This document shows positions 12,909 to 25,270 of a DNA stretch of 64,000 nt, piece by piece (positions within the stretch are counted from its first letter, which is position 1; each line of letters opens with the position of its first letter). This DNA is from Datnioides undecimradiatus (taxonomy: Eukaryota > Chordata > Actinopteri > Lobotiformes > Datnioididae). The translations under genes were made by a program, and so were the position numbers. The stretch spans positions 7,309,787 to 7,373,786 of the forward strand of contig WARS01000033.1 of NCBI GenBank assembly GCA_008933995.1. Reading direction: 5' to 3'. The notes under the pieces are model-generated. The model did no database searches and was not told where the DNA came from. It saw nothing but the letters and a program-made list of their open reading frames with translations.

Positions 12909-13455
12909 CCAGAGGTGGAAGAAGTACAAGTAAATCAGCAAATGAGTTTCAAAAGTAAAATTACTCACTCTGGGGAAAACATTCCCTGTGACTGATACAT
13001 ACTTACATCTATGGTTTTAAGTTATTTGATCTAGTGAACTAGTGTATATGTGGTTTAGTTGTTCAGTTCAGTGGTTCCCAACCTGAGGCTTGGGTCCCTC
13101 CAGAGGTCACAAAATAAATCAGGATGGGGACCTTTCTGCAATCATACATTTTATGGGGACTATCATGTAATTTGAACAGTTAACAAAATTTAAATATCTG
13201 ATATCTGTATGGTGAAACTTTTCATAGCACAAAGACCTCAGAGACCTCAAATAAAGGGCCCCAATACATAAGGGGCCACAAGCCAGAATGGTTGGAAACC
13301 ACTGGTTTAACCAGTAAAAATGGCCTGTTATTGTATGACAGTAAGTCAGACATTGTCACACAAATGTGCCAGGCTAATAAGCTCAATGTCCCTATCTGAG
13401 ATGTAGTGGAGCAGAAGTATTATGTGTGGAAATACTCAAGAAAAGAAGTGTTCCT
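12909..13455 (+). repeat. GTGGAAGAAGTAC-type fish repeat, split by a hAT insertion
   Basis: The left part starts CAGAGGTGGAAGAAGTACAA and ends about 13068. The right part resumes after 13304 and includes ATGTAGTGGAGCAGAAGTAT and GGAAATACTCAAG, words that occur near the other end of the same percomorph repeat. The two halves flank the hAT-like element at 13069-13304, so the hAT copy inserted into an older copy of this repeat. Confidence 0.55.
13069..13304. mobile_element. non-autonomous hAT-like element (236 bp)
   Basis: The left end CAGTGGTTCCCAACC pairs with the right end GGTTGGAAACCACTG as a 15-bp terminal inverted repeat with one mismatch. CAGTGGTT-type ends are typical of hAT/Charlie elements. 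The 8-bp flanks (GTTCAGTT and GTTTAACC) match at four of eight positions, so any target-site duplication is eroded. It has no coding capacity and is a MITE-sized copy. Confidence 0.68.
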
Positions 13456-16400
13456 CTGCGAAACCTGATTTAAATCCTCTTAAAGATTCGACTGTTTGTA
13501 CAAAGAAATTTTTATTGTGACTGCAACCGGTCAGTCAGACGTTGTATTCTTTCCAGAGTAATACTTCACTATATTATGTACAGCATTGTGTTTTATACTG
13601 GCTGTGAAGTATCATGTAGCAGCGAGAATAAAAGAGGCATCACTGCTGCACTTTGCTTTAGTATTTTCCATCTCCCTCCCTCTCTCTCTGTGGCCTTACT
13701 GTCGGCTGCAGCTATGACTAGGAGTGAGTGAAAAGGCCACTGGCCAGCCTGCAGTTTACAGTGTGTGAGAGAAAAGTGATCAGAGTGATAGTGACTTCCA
13801 CCATGATAAAACTGGGTCAATGTAACCCCCACCCCCTCCACCACAGGCAAAGCTGAAAAAGGAAAAAAAAGATGAGGATACCATCACCAGACTCTGTGCG
13901 TGGATATAAGCATGGGGACACTGGAGCGTGGTTTGCTTTCTCTATGGGTCGGTATCTGTGTTGTGTTGGGACTGAAGGCATCCCCAGATTATTTTGACGT
14001 GTTCCTTCCTCCCCTGTAGTCTGTGCTTTACAGTGTCACGTTATAATCTGTCCCCCTGTATTTTCTCTCTACCCACTTGGTTTCTGTCAGCCAGTGTTGT
14101 CATCAGTATCTGTTCCTCCCTTCCTCCTGAACTTTGTGGTCCTCCGCTCCCAGAGAGATTCTTGATAAATATCGCTTTATGAACATAAGGTTGAAATGAA
14201 GATCCACCTCAACAAACACTGTTAAAAAGCAGCTTCATGTGATGTATGTGTCGCAAATACAGGGATGTTTATTGTTTGGTGGGCAAATCTGAGCAATTCT
14301 ATGCCAGGTTGATGCATCTCCATGTTCTGCTGTTGAGTTTATCCAAATTTATGCAAAAGAAAAAACTTATCATAGCATTATCTGGCCATGTAGATAAACT
14401 TTGTTGTACTTGTCCAAGTTTCAAGACAGCCTGTAAATCTCTGAAGTCTCCGCATTAGTCTCCAGTGGAGGTGGATATAATGGAGAATATGATGTCAGCT
14501 GTTTCCATTTTGGAACCTTTTCTTCTTTGGTGATGTTATTGTTGAGTGCTTTAAAGGTAATATTTGTACAGCTGTGAGCAACAAAAGTGATGTACATCTC
14601 ACCTTTAGTTTAGGCGATGGCAAAACATGACAGTTCTTGCAAGAGCTTGGACAAATATGTGAACTCTGTGGCTAGATATCACCACAAGTGCATAAAAACT
14701 GTGTAGTAATGCAGACAGTAAAAAAGGTACAATCTATTGCCTATTTTTGTCATTTTAATTACACATGTCAGCATGCTAAAGTTTGCAGCACAAAAAACAA
14801 TAAAACAAAAATGTAATTATCATCTTTGCACTAAAGGAAAGTTCAGGTGACTACCAGCGTTATTAGGATTAGGATTCCTAGTTTTGTAATGTGAACTGAC
14901 CCTCTAAGTTTTGTAAAATTGTCAGTGATCTAAAACATCGGGCACAAGCAATCGAAGAGCAAGTGCATCAACAACTTCTAACAGCCACATGGGAGGAAAG
15001 TACCTAGAACACGACGCAGAGGTGCAAATAGCCTGAACAGACTAGAATGCATATTTGCAATGTTTGCCCTTAAATGCATCAATTTTCTATTCTCAACTGG
15101 GAAATCTGTGCCTTGAGTTTAATGCTAACATTAGCATGACCCACCCCTACAGCCATGCTGCTAGTGGGGCAAAAAGGAAATTAAAGTACTTCATCAACCA
15201 AACAACTCCTGGGTGGACTGACCATCTCAGATTAATTGTATTTAACAGTGTGTGTGTCAGAAGGTGGATTTTCACTTTAACAACAATGCTTTTTCATCTT
15301 AACATTTGAGAGCAGTGTTATAATGAATGTACTGAATGAATATAAATAAATTCAAGTCTAAAGTCCCATAAAACCTGTACCAACCAGTTATTAATAACAT
15401 TAATCATAAAGGCATTTAATGATATGAAACAAATCTTCCATATGTTTTTTATTACAAAGTGCATATTTATAAACTACAGTCAATTAATCTCTTTTTGCTA
15501 TGTCATGGTGGGAAAGCTTTCTCTCTAGCTGAGTTGTATGGTTGTGTATGTGGTGACCTTCTGTTTATACCATGGCCTGGACAAATGCTCATTTCTACTT
15601 GGCCCAAAGGATTTGGTTAATTTAGTTTATTCCAGAGGCTGAATGAGGGAGCTGGATGGCTGGCAGCAGGAAGTGTTTCATTTCAGATAATCACATGGCT
15701 CTCCAGCATTAAACAGTCTTTAAAGTGAAGAATTCCACTGAGCCGTTGGCTAAATGTGAGAGTTACCATGTTGTTTTTCCACAATAGAGGAGAGCAAACA
15801 CAGAGTGCAATATGATTTTGAATTGTACACAAAGATAAAAAGTACACATCACAGAAGCATTTGTATTTGTACTTTAAGCGTTTGCTTCTTCATGTGGAGC
15901 ATCTATATATCGAGAGCAGTGAACATTCACCGTCCAGCTATGTTTTCAGTATATTTAGCTATTTTTACCATCAGCCATGACTTGACATGGCTTATTATTT
16001 CAAGTGACTGAATGTGTCTTGTTAAGAATGAGGACTCATCAGTGGAATGAAGGTTGTTGCCACTCATTTGATGCCGCTTTTGTGACTGAGCTTTTAAGAA
16101 GCCTCACTGCCATCAAGATTAGCTGGGATTATTTACTGCTAACAGCAAACAGGTTCACTGCCTTCTACCTTTGTATTTTTAATTGTATACCGTAATGGTA
16201 TCAGTGTTACTGGTAAACAGTTTAATTTGAATGTTAAACTTAATATTAATATAGATGAGCATTAAATAAGCAGCCCTGGTATACACAGGTCACAGACTGT
16301 GATGCATGTTTAAATGGATTTGGAAAACGTGATAATTCACAACAGTGTTATCCATTAAAATCAAACATGCACCTTAATGGAGTTTCTCTTCCTATGTTTT

Positions 16401-16900
16401 CTCCTTTCATTTTCAGCAAATGTGAAAGGAAATATGTGTGACATATTAATAGTCAAAACTAAGATGCAACATTGTCAGTTGTTGGTTTTGTCTCTGTTCT
16501 CGGTATGTGTTGATATGCAAAAGATCTTAGAGATGACTTATAAATATGAAAAACATTAAAGCCTGCTGTTTTTGTCAACATGTGTTGTCATTCTTGTGAT
16601 GGGTTTGGGGATTTACTTTACATTTCCCAAATAACTGATATTAATTCTTTTTAAATTAAGTTAGACAATATTGTACCATACTATATCAAAAGGAAACAAA
16701 ACTAATTTACAATTGTGTATGCACTGAATATTTCATTGAGGCAAGGTAAAATTATGCATCTGCATGTTTAGTTTGTATCTAAACTGATGGAATGTAAAGT
16801 GTGCCCCACATTTCCTGTGTTTGTAAAATTCAATCAATTTTCTGACTATTCTCTTTTGTCTTTCTCTCCCTCTTCATTGGACAGCTTTGCATAAACCCAG

Positions 16901-19900
16901 ATGCCTCCCCTCCCTCTTGATGAGCGCATAGTGGTCATTCAGCGCCCTAAAAACTTAGTCTTGTGTGAGGCTTCCCCACAAACTGCCCCACAGCACTCCT
17001 CTCAAATATCAGCCTCTTCCAATGGACAAGTCACCCACCCTCCTCATCTCCACCCTTCCCAGTCCCATTTCTATTCACCTTCCTGTAAATCTCTGACTCT
17101 GGAATGCAAGCGCAGATCCTCCCGTGCGCAGAAATTCAAGGGCGACCAGCCTGTCGTCCCAGCAGGCGTCAGACACATCCCTAGCCATTGTCACAGCAAT
17201 GGCACAGTAACTCTTGGCCCACGGCTTCCCTCCCACACACATACTATTGATATCAGGGTAACGGTGGACAAAGGTGGACGAGGAGGAGGACTCAGCAATT
17301 CGTTAGGACGCAGCGGAAGTATTAAAGGTGTCAAAGGGAAATGTGCCTCTTCACAGTTGGATCAAGGACAATGCGAGAGAAAAACTGGAACTTCAGGGAG
17401 GCCAGGTGGAGCTGAACATAAGTCACAGCGAAGTCGCCATAATCAGCTGTCATCTTCCCCTGGAGGCGTCCTACAATTTGTCCCCGCTCAGGCGCAGCAG
17501 CATAAATTCAGGAGTGAAAAAGAAAAGGAAAACACTAGTTTTCTTAATAGAGGCGAGCAGGAGTTTCCATCTCTAGGTCACAAAAAGAATTCCAAACTGG
17601 GAACTGTCCATCAAAGCCATAATAGTCACAGTCTGCCCTACCACCACAACTCCGTCCCTGTGCCCCATGCTGCCATCCTAAACTCCAACTATTCCTCATC
17701 CCCTCCCTCCCAACCCACCCATGTCCCGATCTCATTTCAGCAACTCAGCCAGCCGCATCCGTCCCGCAACAGGGATCACCGTCCTCACATCCTACATGGT
17801 CTCTCCCTCTCCCCCTGCTCCTCCCATGCTGGAGGGTTCCCAAGCCCTGACCATACCTGCACCATCGACTGCACCCACCCATTCAGTTGTGGCTGCTGGA
17901 GGTTGGTAAGATGTCGAGGGTATAAGGGGCATTCCGCTAGCTGCCAAGGAGGTGGAGGAAGTTCTTCCACCTCGTTTTCCTGTGTTCACAATGTTGGAGC
18001 AGTGAAGAGAGGAGGAAAAGAAATGGGCCTGAGAAATCTTGGTGGGTGCCTGTCCACCGCCTCCACCTCCAACACTTCCTCTTCCAACAGCACTGTGTCT
18101 GACTGCCGAACAACCCTGTTCAAACCTCTCCGTTGTGCCTCCTGCTCTGGTGAGGCTGGAAACTTTGAGAGTCCTGCTATCCTTCGTAAAAAGCTGGTAG
18201 GGGGATGCCTGCCTTGTGCCCCACTGTCCTCCTCAGCCCCTCTGCGGGCGATACAGAGCTGTGTTACTGGCTGCAACCCCAAAGCATCTCAGACTGGCAG
18301 CTCCACCTGCAGCTACTGCAGCAGCGACCCGATAGTGGTGACATTCAACCCTCGCCGAGGCAAACCCCCAGGAAGAGGCATCGGAGCAGCTCATTCAATG
18401 GGTATGTTCCAAGCTGATGATGATGACTACAGCGTACGCACTATCTGGCCTGAAGAACTGGCTAAGAAGATGACCCATTCTAAAGCGCAAAAGAATCACT
18501 GTGGTGGGATGGGAGTGGGGGTCGGGACGACCTGTGCAAGCCAGGCTCAAAATGGAGGTAACGGAACAGGCCTTGTCCTTCTGGACTGTCAAAACCTTCA
18601 AGAATATGCGCAGTCTCAACTAACAGACCATGCTGGCCGACGGCGGCTTCAGCAGGGAAAAATGGCTGCCTTTGATTTTATGGGCTGCAGGTCAGGATCT
18701 GGGTATGACGAAGGCCAGAACTCATTGAAGAGGCTTCTGAACAAAGCTGAAGATTTAGGAATGGGTGATGGTTCCGAGCAAGACGGAGATGCAGCATATC
18801 CACGTTCCCCCTCTCCCCGCTCTGCCTCACCGCCATCACCTGTGTCCTTTTCGCCACCGCCATCCGCCCCAAGCACACTCATCAAACCCAAACCCTGGCA
18901 GAGAGACAGAGAGGGAGGACATTCTCTGCCGTCAGCTCAGTCACTTCACCTGGCCCTCAACTCCCTGAACAGAGAGCAAGATGAGGAGAACAGCAGAAGT
19001 AAGAATAGATTCAATTCACATGTGCATGTCCGAAAATATTTATCAGTAAAAACAGTAAAAGGTCATTAATGTCATTTAGCAGTATTTTCACCCCATTTTA
19101 TATCACATCCTAGTTAGTTTAATTAGTTTAAATTTGCAAAAAGTATTCCTTTCTGTGAGTACTGTGAGTCCTGTCTGTGTTTGGTGTATGCTGTCGGGAT
19201 TCTGAGTCTGTTGTCCTTGACGTGTTGAATAATTTTGCTTTGCAGTCCTAACTGCACCCGTATTTGGAAACAGCTAACTTCTTTGGAACTCATCAAGTTT
19301 TTTCATTTAGGTTGTTATATAACCAAAACACTAATGGATAGACCTCTTTTATTGCTAATAAATACTGCTAATCATCTTTTCTAATATGATACACATTTGA
19401 ATCAGTGATTTTGCGGGTGATTTAGTTACTTCATGTTTTGTTCGTATTTTGGTCACCCTGTACTTTTTTCAAAGTAGTACTCTTGTCTTTTTCTGCTCCG
19501 TGGCAGCAGATAGCTGTCGTCACACGCTGCAGACAATGTCCCTACACACTTTCTTCTTGTCCCCTCTTCTTCTAGTGCACCTGTCTCTGCCGCTTTCCTC
19601 TTCATTGCCAGCTTCCTTATCTGATGAGAGCGTGATGACTCCGGATGCGGAGAACGCAGTGGTCAGTCCCATCCTGCCCTTCCTGTTTCTGGGGAATGAG
19701 AGAGATGCTCAGGACCTGGATCTGCTGCTGCGCCTCAACATTGGCTACGTGGTCAATGTGACCACACACCTGCCGCTCTACCACGTCAACTCTGGACTGC
19801 GTTACAAAAGGCTGCCAGCCACTGACAACAGCAAGCAAAACCTTCGACAATACTTTGAGGAGGTTTTTGAGTTCATTGGTGAGAGTCCACCTCTGATATA

Positions 19901-20664
19901 TTGTTGTATTTGTGAGAATGCCAATGGTATGTTGGGCATAGTCAGCCATGAAACAATGCAGTGTACTACATTAATGCATTACTTTGACATTTGTGATAGT
20001 AACATGATGACTAGTGGTGAGAATTTACTAACACCATTACATCAACATTTTGGGGATTGAGTTGTTTTCTGTCTTACCAACACTGGTGTCCATTTTCTGT
20101 GCTTTTGTTTTGTGTCTATCAAAAACCTGGCATATGGAAAGAATTGCTGCTTTAAGGAGAGTCATCTGTGTTTTATGGAGTCTTGATGAAAGTAGAAAGC
20201 GTTCTAAACTGGCTTAGCTCGTTATTTAGAATGAAATCATATCTTTCGCAGGCCTCACCAAGCGTCCAATGGTTCTGATGCATCGAAACTTTTTGTATTT
20301 ACAGGTGAACACAGAGGGCCAGCATGCTGTGTTAAGCCAGATTTTACCTCTTTAATTCAGCAAATGGAGCTCATCTGTTTTCTTGTTCTCATCAACAGAG
20401 GAGGCATATCAGAGTGGACAGGGAGTGTTGGTCCACTGCCAGGCAGGCGTGTCCCGTTCTGCGACCATTGTGATCGCTTACCTTATGAAGCACACCCTCA
20501 TGACAATGACAGATGCCTACAAATACGTGCGGAGTCGTCGCCCAGTGGTTTCCCCGAATCTAAACTTCATGGGCCAGCTGCTGGAGTTCGAGAGGGACCT
20601 CAACTCTGGGGTGACTCCGCGTATCCTGATGCCTAAACTTAATGGTGTGGAGACGCAGGTGTGA
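16901..20664 (+). CDS. dusp10: DUSP10-like dual-specificity MAP kinase phosphatase (MKP-5 family), enlarged N-terminus
   Basis: Three coding exons, 16901-18998, 19507-19878 and 20399-20664, join in frame (phase 1 at both junctions) to give 911 residues. The N-terminus [12 protein letters not shown] matches human DUSP10. The C-terminal dual-specificity phosphatase domain runs from about residue 752 to 911 and is nearly the human sequence, with general-acid Asp806 (LPATD) and signature HCQAGVSRS (Cys837, Arg843). The family dephosphorylates Thr and Tyr in the activation loops of p38 and JNK, in cytoplasm and nucleus. The basic docking motif RRRLQQGK is kept at 580-587 within a reduced rhodanese-like region (about 512-690). 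Odd points: residues about 25-511 are mostly low-complexity Ser/Pro/Gly/His sequence absent from the human protein, including a Cys-rich part, and two rhodanese segments are missing. It could be a diverged ohnologue. The acceptor used for the start exon is at 16884, giving 16 bases of 5' UTR. Confidence 0.93.
18999..19506 (+). other. dusp10: dusp10-like intron 2
   Basis: The donor is AGCAGAA|GTAAGA and the acceptor TCCGTGGCAG|CA. Using the acceptor one CAG earlier keeps phase 1 and gives residue Thr700. Reading through the donor adds only a short tail before a stop. No missing rhodanese exon was visible inside. Confidence 0.8.
19879..20398 (+). other. dusp10: dusp10-like intron 3
   Basis: The donor TTCATTG|GTGAGAG and acceptor CTCATCAACAG|AG join EFEFI to EEAY in the same place as the conserved phosphatase sequence demands. 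Nothing else was recognised. Confidence 0.85.
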
Positions 20665-23600
20665 GAAAGGTCAGGGGTCAGGAGCATGTGGCTTAAAAGA
20701 TGAAAGAAACTAGAGAAATTAAAGTGGCATTAATGAGTGTCAAAGAAAGAGTGCAGCACGTCTGAGAGCGAGACATGACGAGGAATATTACAATTGGAAA
20801 ATGGTGATGTGTTGGGCATTTAGTGCACTTTTAATACTGTGAAACATGAGACAAAAGACTGGATGCTTCATTTGTTTAAGTAGTGATAAGTAACTCTTAG
20901 ACAATGTGATCATCATCCAGTATACTGTTTATAAGATAATGTGCCAATATTTTGTATAGACCTGACATCACTCTCAGATATCTCATTTCTTCCATTTTGA
21001 TGATTCTTCCTATTTGTTCCCGTGGTTTACATTCACAGCCACGCACAGAAATACAGTGACTCTGTCGCTATTATTTAGAAATGCATGCAGAACGGGAACG
21101 CAAACATGGAAAGGGTCCATTAGAAATGTCCCACTTCATCTACAACACCACTCAGATGTTTCCACCACATGTAGCAACACAGGCTATTACAATGCACTTT
21201 ACTTCCCATGCATTTGTTTCATTCATTATCAACAACTGAAACGTCACAAGAATGAAAGAATCTGTCACATAGACCTCAGTCACTGTTTTTAGTTAATAGC
21301 ATCAAGTTTATAGGTTTTTCTCCTATTTGTGCAATAGAACGGCATGGACCTAGTAGTAGGTAGTGTTGAGTAGCATTAACCTGGGAAAATTACCATGAGA
21401 GGGACAAACAGCTCATGCAAATGTGTAAGGAGGGTTTTATTTCCTGTATATTAACAAAGCAAAAATATAGTTAGTGTGAAATAATACATAAACAACTGTC
21501 ACTGAGACAGCTTTAATGTCTCTGAATAAAAACGACATTTTAATATGCAGGTTAATACCCTGAAATAAGCTCATTATAAACACATTTATAGCAGAGCTGA
21601 AACCACACTTCAACAGTACTTTATTTTTACTACTATATTTTTTTATGTACGTTATGATTTGCAGTATATTTGACCGGATGTGTGGGTTGGCAGGTATTGT
21701 CCTGCTGTAATAATGTGCTTTAAAACAACAGACCTTCTCCAACTGTGCACTATTTATTTTGTGGTTAATTCATAAGAGAAATTATTTTTATTCATTTTTT
21801 ATGATGTAAAAAAAAAACCAACTTTGTTGTTGTTTGGTGTTTAGCCTGAAACCGTCCTGTCTTGGTGCACTGACAGATCTTTCTTAAAATTTCAAAGAGA
21901 ACATTGTAGTTTAATTTTCTGAGGATGACACAGTTACAGTAAAGAGGCCACATTTAACATCCTGCTTAACTCGTCTAACCATGAACATAGAGCCAAACTA
22001 TTTAATATGTGTTGGTGAAGAAACTGTGTGAAACTATCTTTTATCTTGTAATTCTTGATTCACCTTGATCTCTTGTTCTAACACAACATGTGACAGGTTA
22101 CAAATGTTGTTTCCCTCAGTACCAGAAAGTGACCCACAACTCTTAAAGCCAAATCTTCTTATATTCAGTTACTTTAATACATTTGTGCGGGAGAGAAAAG
22201 ATGAAGTTGTCTTACCTGATTAGTCTTTATTCTTTAACTGTTCTTTTGCCTTATATTGTCCTTAATTAACTTCTAAACTGTGTCCCTCATGACTATGCAT
22301 TGTTTTATTATGAAGGTTTTGGTTCAATTAGTGAAGGTGACTTGATCTACTGTTAACTCTGTCTTGTTAAGGTCGAGGCCTCAATACGCATTAAATCACA
22401 TCTACACAGTGAATCTCCTGGTTTAGGGTTAGCAAAATGCATCATCGAACAAGGAAAATATGAAAAATGGGACGGCAGTTACAAAACAGTCACAAAACTT
22501 TCCCCCCAAGTGGCTCATAAATCAGTTATAATGCACAAAGTCGTGCAGATTGCCTTCCGTGTTGTGCAGCTCATAAATTTGGGGCTGTAAACGGCATGAA
22601 ACAATGTTAGCCTTCTCAAAGCATCATAACATCCTGTTAAAGCTCCATATTTTATCAGTAAATTCAGTGATTAGTGGATAACTGATGTTTTTATCTGTCA
22701 GCTAAAGACTTATTTTGCACATTTTCTAAACTGATGCCGTACACATTTTTTGATAACATGCTGTTACAGTAATTTAGGACCTGAGCATTTGCAAAAAAAA
22801 AAAAAATACTAAAGATTTTTTTGCTAGCCAGGGATTTGACACACATCTATTATTGATTAAAGATCATTTGACACACATTAGGTCAACGAGGGAGCAGTAC
22901 AGTACTAGCTAGTGTGTTCATAAAAACCCAAGTAAATCAAAATTATGAGTATATGTGGCTGTATATAAACATTATTGGTATGTTTCTTTCATTTTTAATA
23001 TTATAATCAAATCCAAGTTGCCCATTTTCCAGATTTTAACTAGTGATTTAGAAAAACGCCCTGTTAGAAGTTTCTACAACCAAAATGCCTTCAGTTTAGC
23101 CGTGTGTAATTTGGTCCTGTGGTGTTGTCATTACGAGTATGACTTTGTAAAAAGATCCTGAATTCAGCTTGTTGGATTTTTATTTTATTTCTGGCTCAGT
23201 GACTTTGATATAGGCTATCTATTTTTCTACAATCAAACTTCTTCATCATGTTAGGTATGCACATATACTGTAACTGTGTATTTACAGTTTTTTACATGAC
23301 TCTTTGTTTTGTATGAAAGGCCTTTTTTGGCAGAATGACATCTTCCAACTCTGCAGTGACAATAAGGATCTTCAGCCGCGCTTTGCGTTGCAGTATTACA
23401 GTTTCACTGTTATCAGACCCCGGTAATCATGGGTCAACATACCGCGTTTCCTGTTTTTACCTCTCGCCTTTATTTCAGCTGGAGAGACTTCAACCAAACA
23501 TGCTGTTCACTCCTCCAGTCTCTCCAGCTCAGCTCACAGTATGTAGGTGTAGTATTAACCTTTGAAGAGGGCCTGTTGCTATCGCTCCTTGATTTTTATA

Positions 23601-23975
23601 CAGACTTTATATGCAAAATGGCTGTCGAAGCAGTTTCTGTATTTACGCTGTATGGACTTGCAGTTGAGTCTGCTGACCTCAGTCGTTTGTACTCAAGAGA
23701 CACGTCGAAGGAAACTGAACATTTTGTCTTTAATTCCTAAAAACTGAAGGGCCAGTGTCTCTGTGAGTGTCAGTGTGTGTAAAAAAGTCTTCTGTTGAAA
23801 AGAGGAACGTTGTTACTGTATGTATGCTAACTTTTTGAGGACATTGTACTGTATATCCGTGCATTGCTTATTTGTGGGAACTTAATTATTCCTGTTTGTA
23901 TTTTATTGCTCATTTTAAAACGTTGTGTTATTTCCTCTACCAAATACTGAATTCAAGGACACTGATTCATAGCAA

Positions 23976-24002
23976 TGATGATGATGATGATGATGATGAT
24001 TT
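23976..24002. repeat. (ATG)n microsatellite
   Basis: About eight tandem ATG/GAT triplets are seen directly, in the presumed dusp10-like 3' UTR. Confidence 0.9.
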
Positions 24003-24568
24003 CAAGGGGAAAAAAAGCAGATCACCTCCTTCCTTCCTGCCGGGGGTAAGAACTCTTCAGGTATGACTATCATAGTAATGCTGTGCTGTTTCACCCCGCC
24101 GCCCCGCCTCCTCCAGAGACCCAAAAACTCATGTTATCTAACCTGTGATGCTCTTCTATCACCCTCCTCCTTTTCATAATGGATTGTTTCTCTTAAGCAA
24201 ATGTAATATTTTCATATTGTAGTAACTGGTCCTTGTATTTTTACCTTCATGCACTGTGACTAATACAATGCTGCTATATCACAAAGACTTTTCTTTTGTA
24301 CGTCACATTTAGCTGATGCAAGGTGGTGAATATCGCTAAAGGTGACTTGAATACGGAGGCCGTGCTTACATTGTTCCAATCCAATCCAGGCTTCATTGTG
24401 CTGCCTCGGTGCAGTGTATTAATCTCAGAGTGACTGTGCACAAGGATCCGTAGGATCTGTAGCTGTTCTTGTTGGTCTTCCTTTGCACGCATGATAGAGA
24501 GAAAGGAGACAGTAAAATGTAGCAGTAAAATATTTTTAAACAGCCCCTCTCATTGCTCACTGAGGTTC

Positions 24569-24574
24569 AATAAA
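24569..24574 (+). other. poly(A) signal AATAAA, candidate end of dusp10-like transcript
   Basis: An exact AATAAA hexamer follows the long presumed 3' UTR and is followed by a T-rich stretch. Confidence 0.4.
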
Positions 24575-24889
24575 ACTGTGAGGTTGCTTTTTCCGCAGTA
24601 ACTTTGGCAGAACTTTTGTTGATAGTTTTATGCCTGACTTTAGTTACAGTATATGAGAAAAATGTCCAAGCACAGGAAGATCTGATGCTAGTCTAGACTC
24701 TGTCCTTAAATGACTTAAGAACTGAGTTAAAATGTAAATCCTGTAACTGAAATTTTGACAAGATGCATATTTGTATCACAAGTTGCTATGTATAATTAAA
24801 TTGCATGCGTATGTGTTTGCTGGAGTGTCGACATGTGCAGCACTGAGATTTACTTTGCAGTTTAATTCAAATTTGGGTGAAACCAAACA

Positions 24890-25270
24890 CTCTGGCGCCA
24901 CACTGAGGTTGACATTTTTTGTGTTTCATAGAAAAATCTCTGCAACTATTGGATGGATTGTATTGAAACTGAAATCATTCGTGGTCCCCAGAGGCTGATT
25001 TGTAAACACTTTGATCCTCTGACTTTTCATCTGGCATCATCTGCAGGTCTAAATTTAGATTTATCCTACATGCTTATAACCAAATACCTGCAAAACTAAC
25101 GACATCCCTGCAACCCTCAGCTGTACCTTATGTTTATCGCTAATTTACGAATGCTAGCATGCTAACAAGCTAAACAAAGATGCTGAACGTATATCTGCTA
25201 AACATCAACATGCTAGCACAATCATTGTCAGTATGTTAGCATGGTGATATTTGGTTTAAAGCACCACTAC
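24890..25270. repeat. relic of a common percomorph interspersed repeat, with a GCTAGCATGCTAAC-type tail
   Basis: The segment contains CTGCAACTATTGGATGGATT, GGTCCCCAGAGGCTGA, CTGACTTTTCATCTGGC, CCAAATACCTGCAAAACTAA and a run of ATGCTAGCATGCTAAC words. These are characteristic phrases of an abundant fish repeat, in which people meet 'ATGGATTGCCATGAAATTT'. Class (SINE, LINE tail or DNA element) is not known to me. Confidence 0.55.

Larger units (their letters stand above)
4781..16884 (+). other. dusp10: dusp10-like intron 1 (12.1 kb), non-coding
   Basis: The proposed intron runs from GTAAGTGATG to CTTCATTGGACAG. No protein-coding segment was recognised inside it. It contains a CA microsatellite (about 5635-5662), a 25-bp-arm hairpin (8774-8827), a C-rich tract (8559-8584), an ATTT run (9659-9681), a 21-base poly-A (12364-12384), a TAATTA-rich stretch (about 12600-12770) and a nested pair of transposon relics (12909-13455). 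If the gene uses further alternative first exons they would lie here, but none could be supported. Confidence 0.5.
20665..24590 (+). other. dusp10: probable dusp10-like 3' UTR (about 3.9 kb)
   Basis: The sequence after the TGA stop is AT-rich, with many ATTTA words and several U-rich runs, consistent with the unstable mRNAs of this phosphatase family. A canonical AATAAA lies at 24569-24574. Earlier, weaker poly-A signals may also be used. It includes a poly-A run near 22793 and a (GAT)n microsatellite at about 23976-24002. The end point is inferred. Confidence 0.5.

Noticed and set aside
17544-18891. Several minus-strand frames opposite the large dusp10-like exon
   Set aside because: They are shadows of the GC-richer coding exon; the + strand frame is longer and matches DUSP10 at both ends.
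16901-19069. A 722-codon reading running past the exon 2 donor
   Set aside because: The extra tail after residue 699 is intron sequence; splicing at 18998 restores the phosphatase domain in frame.
19449-20060. Exon 3 of dusp10 as a separate 203-residue protein
   Set aside because: Its start and end lie in introns; splice signals and phase join it to exons 2 and 4.
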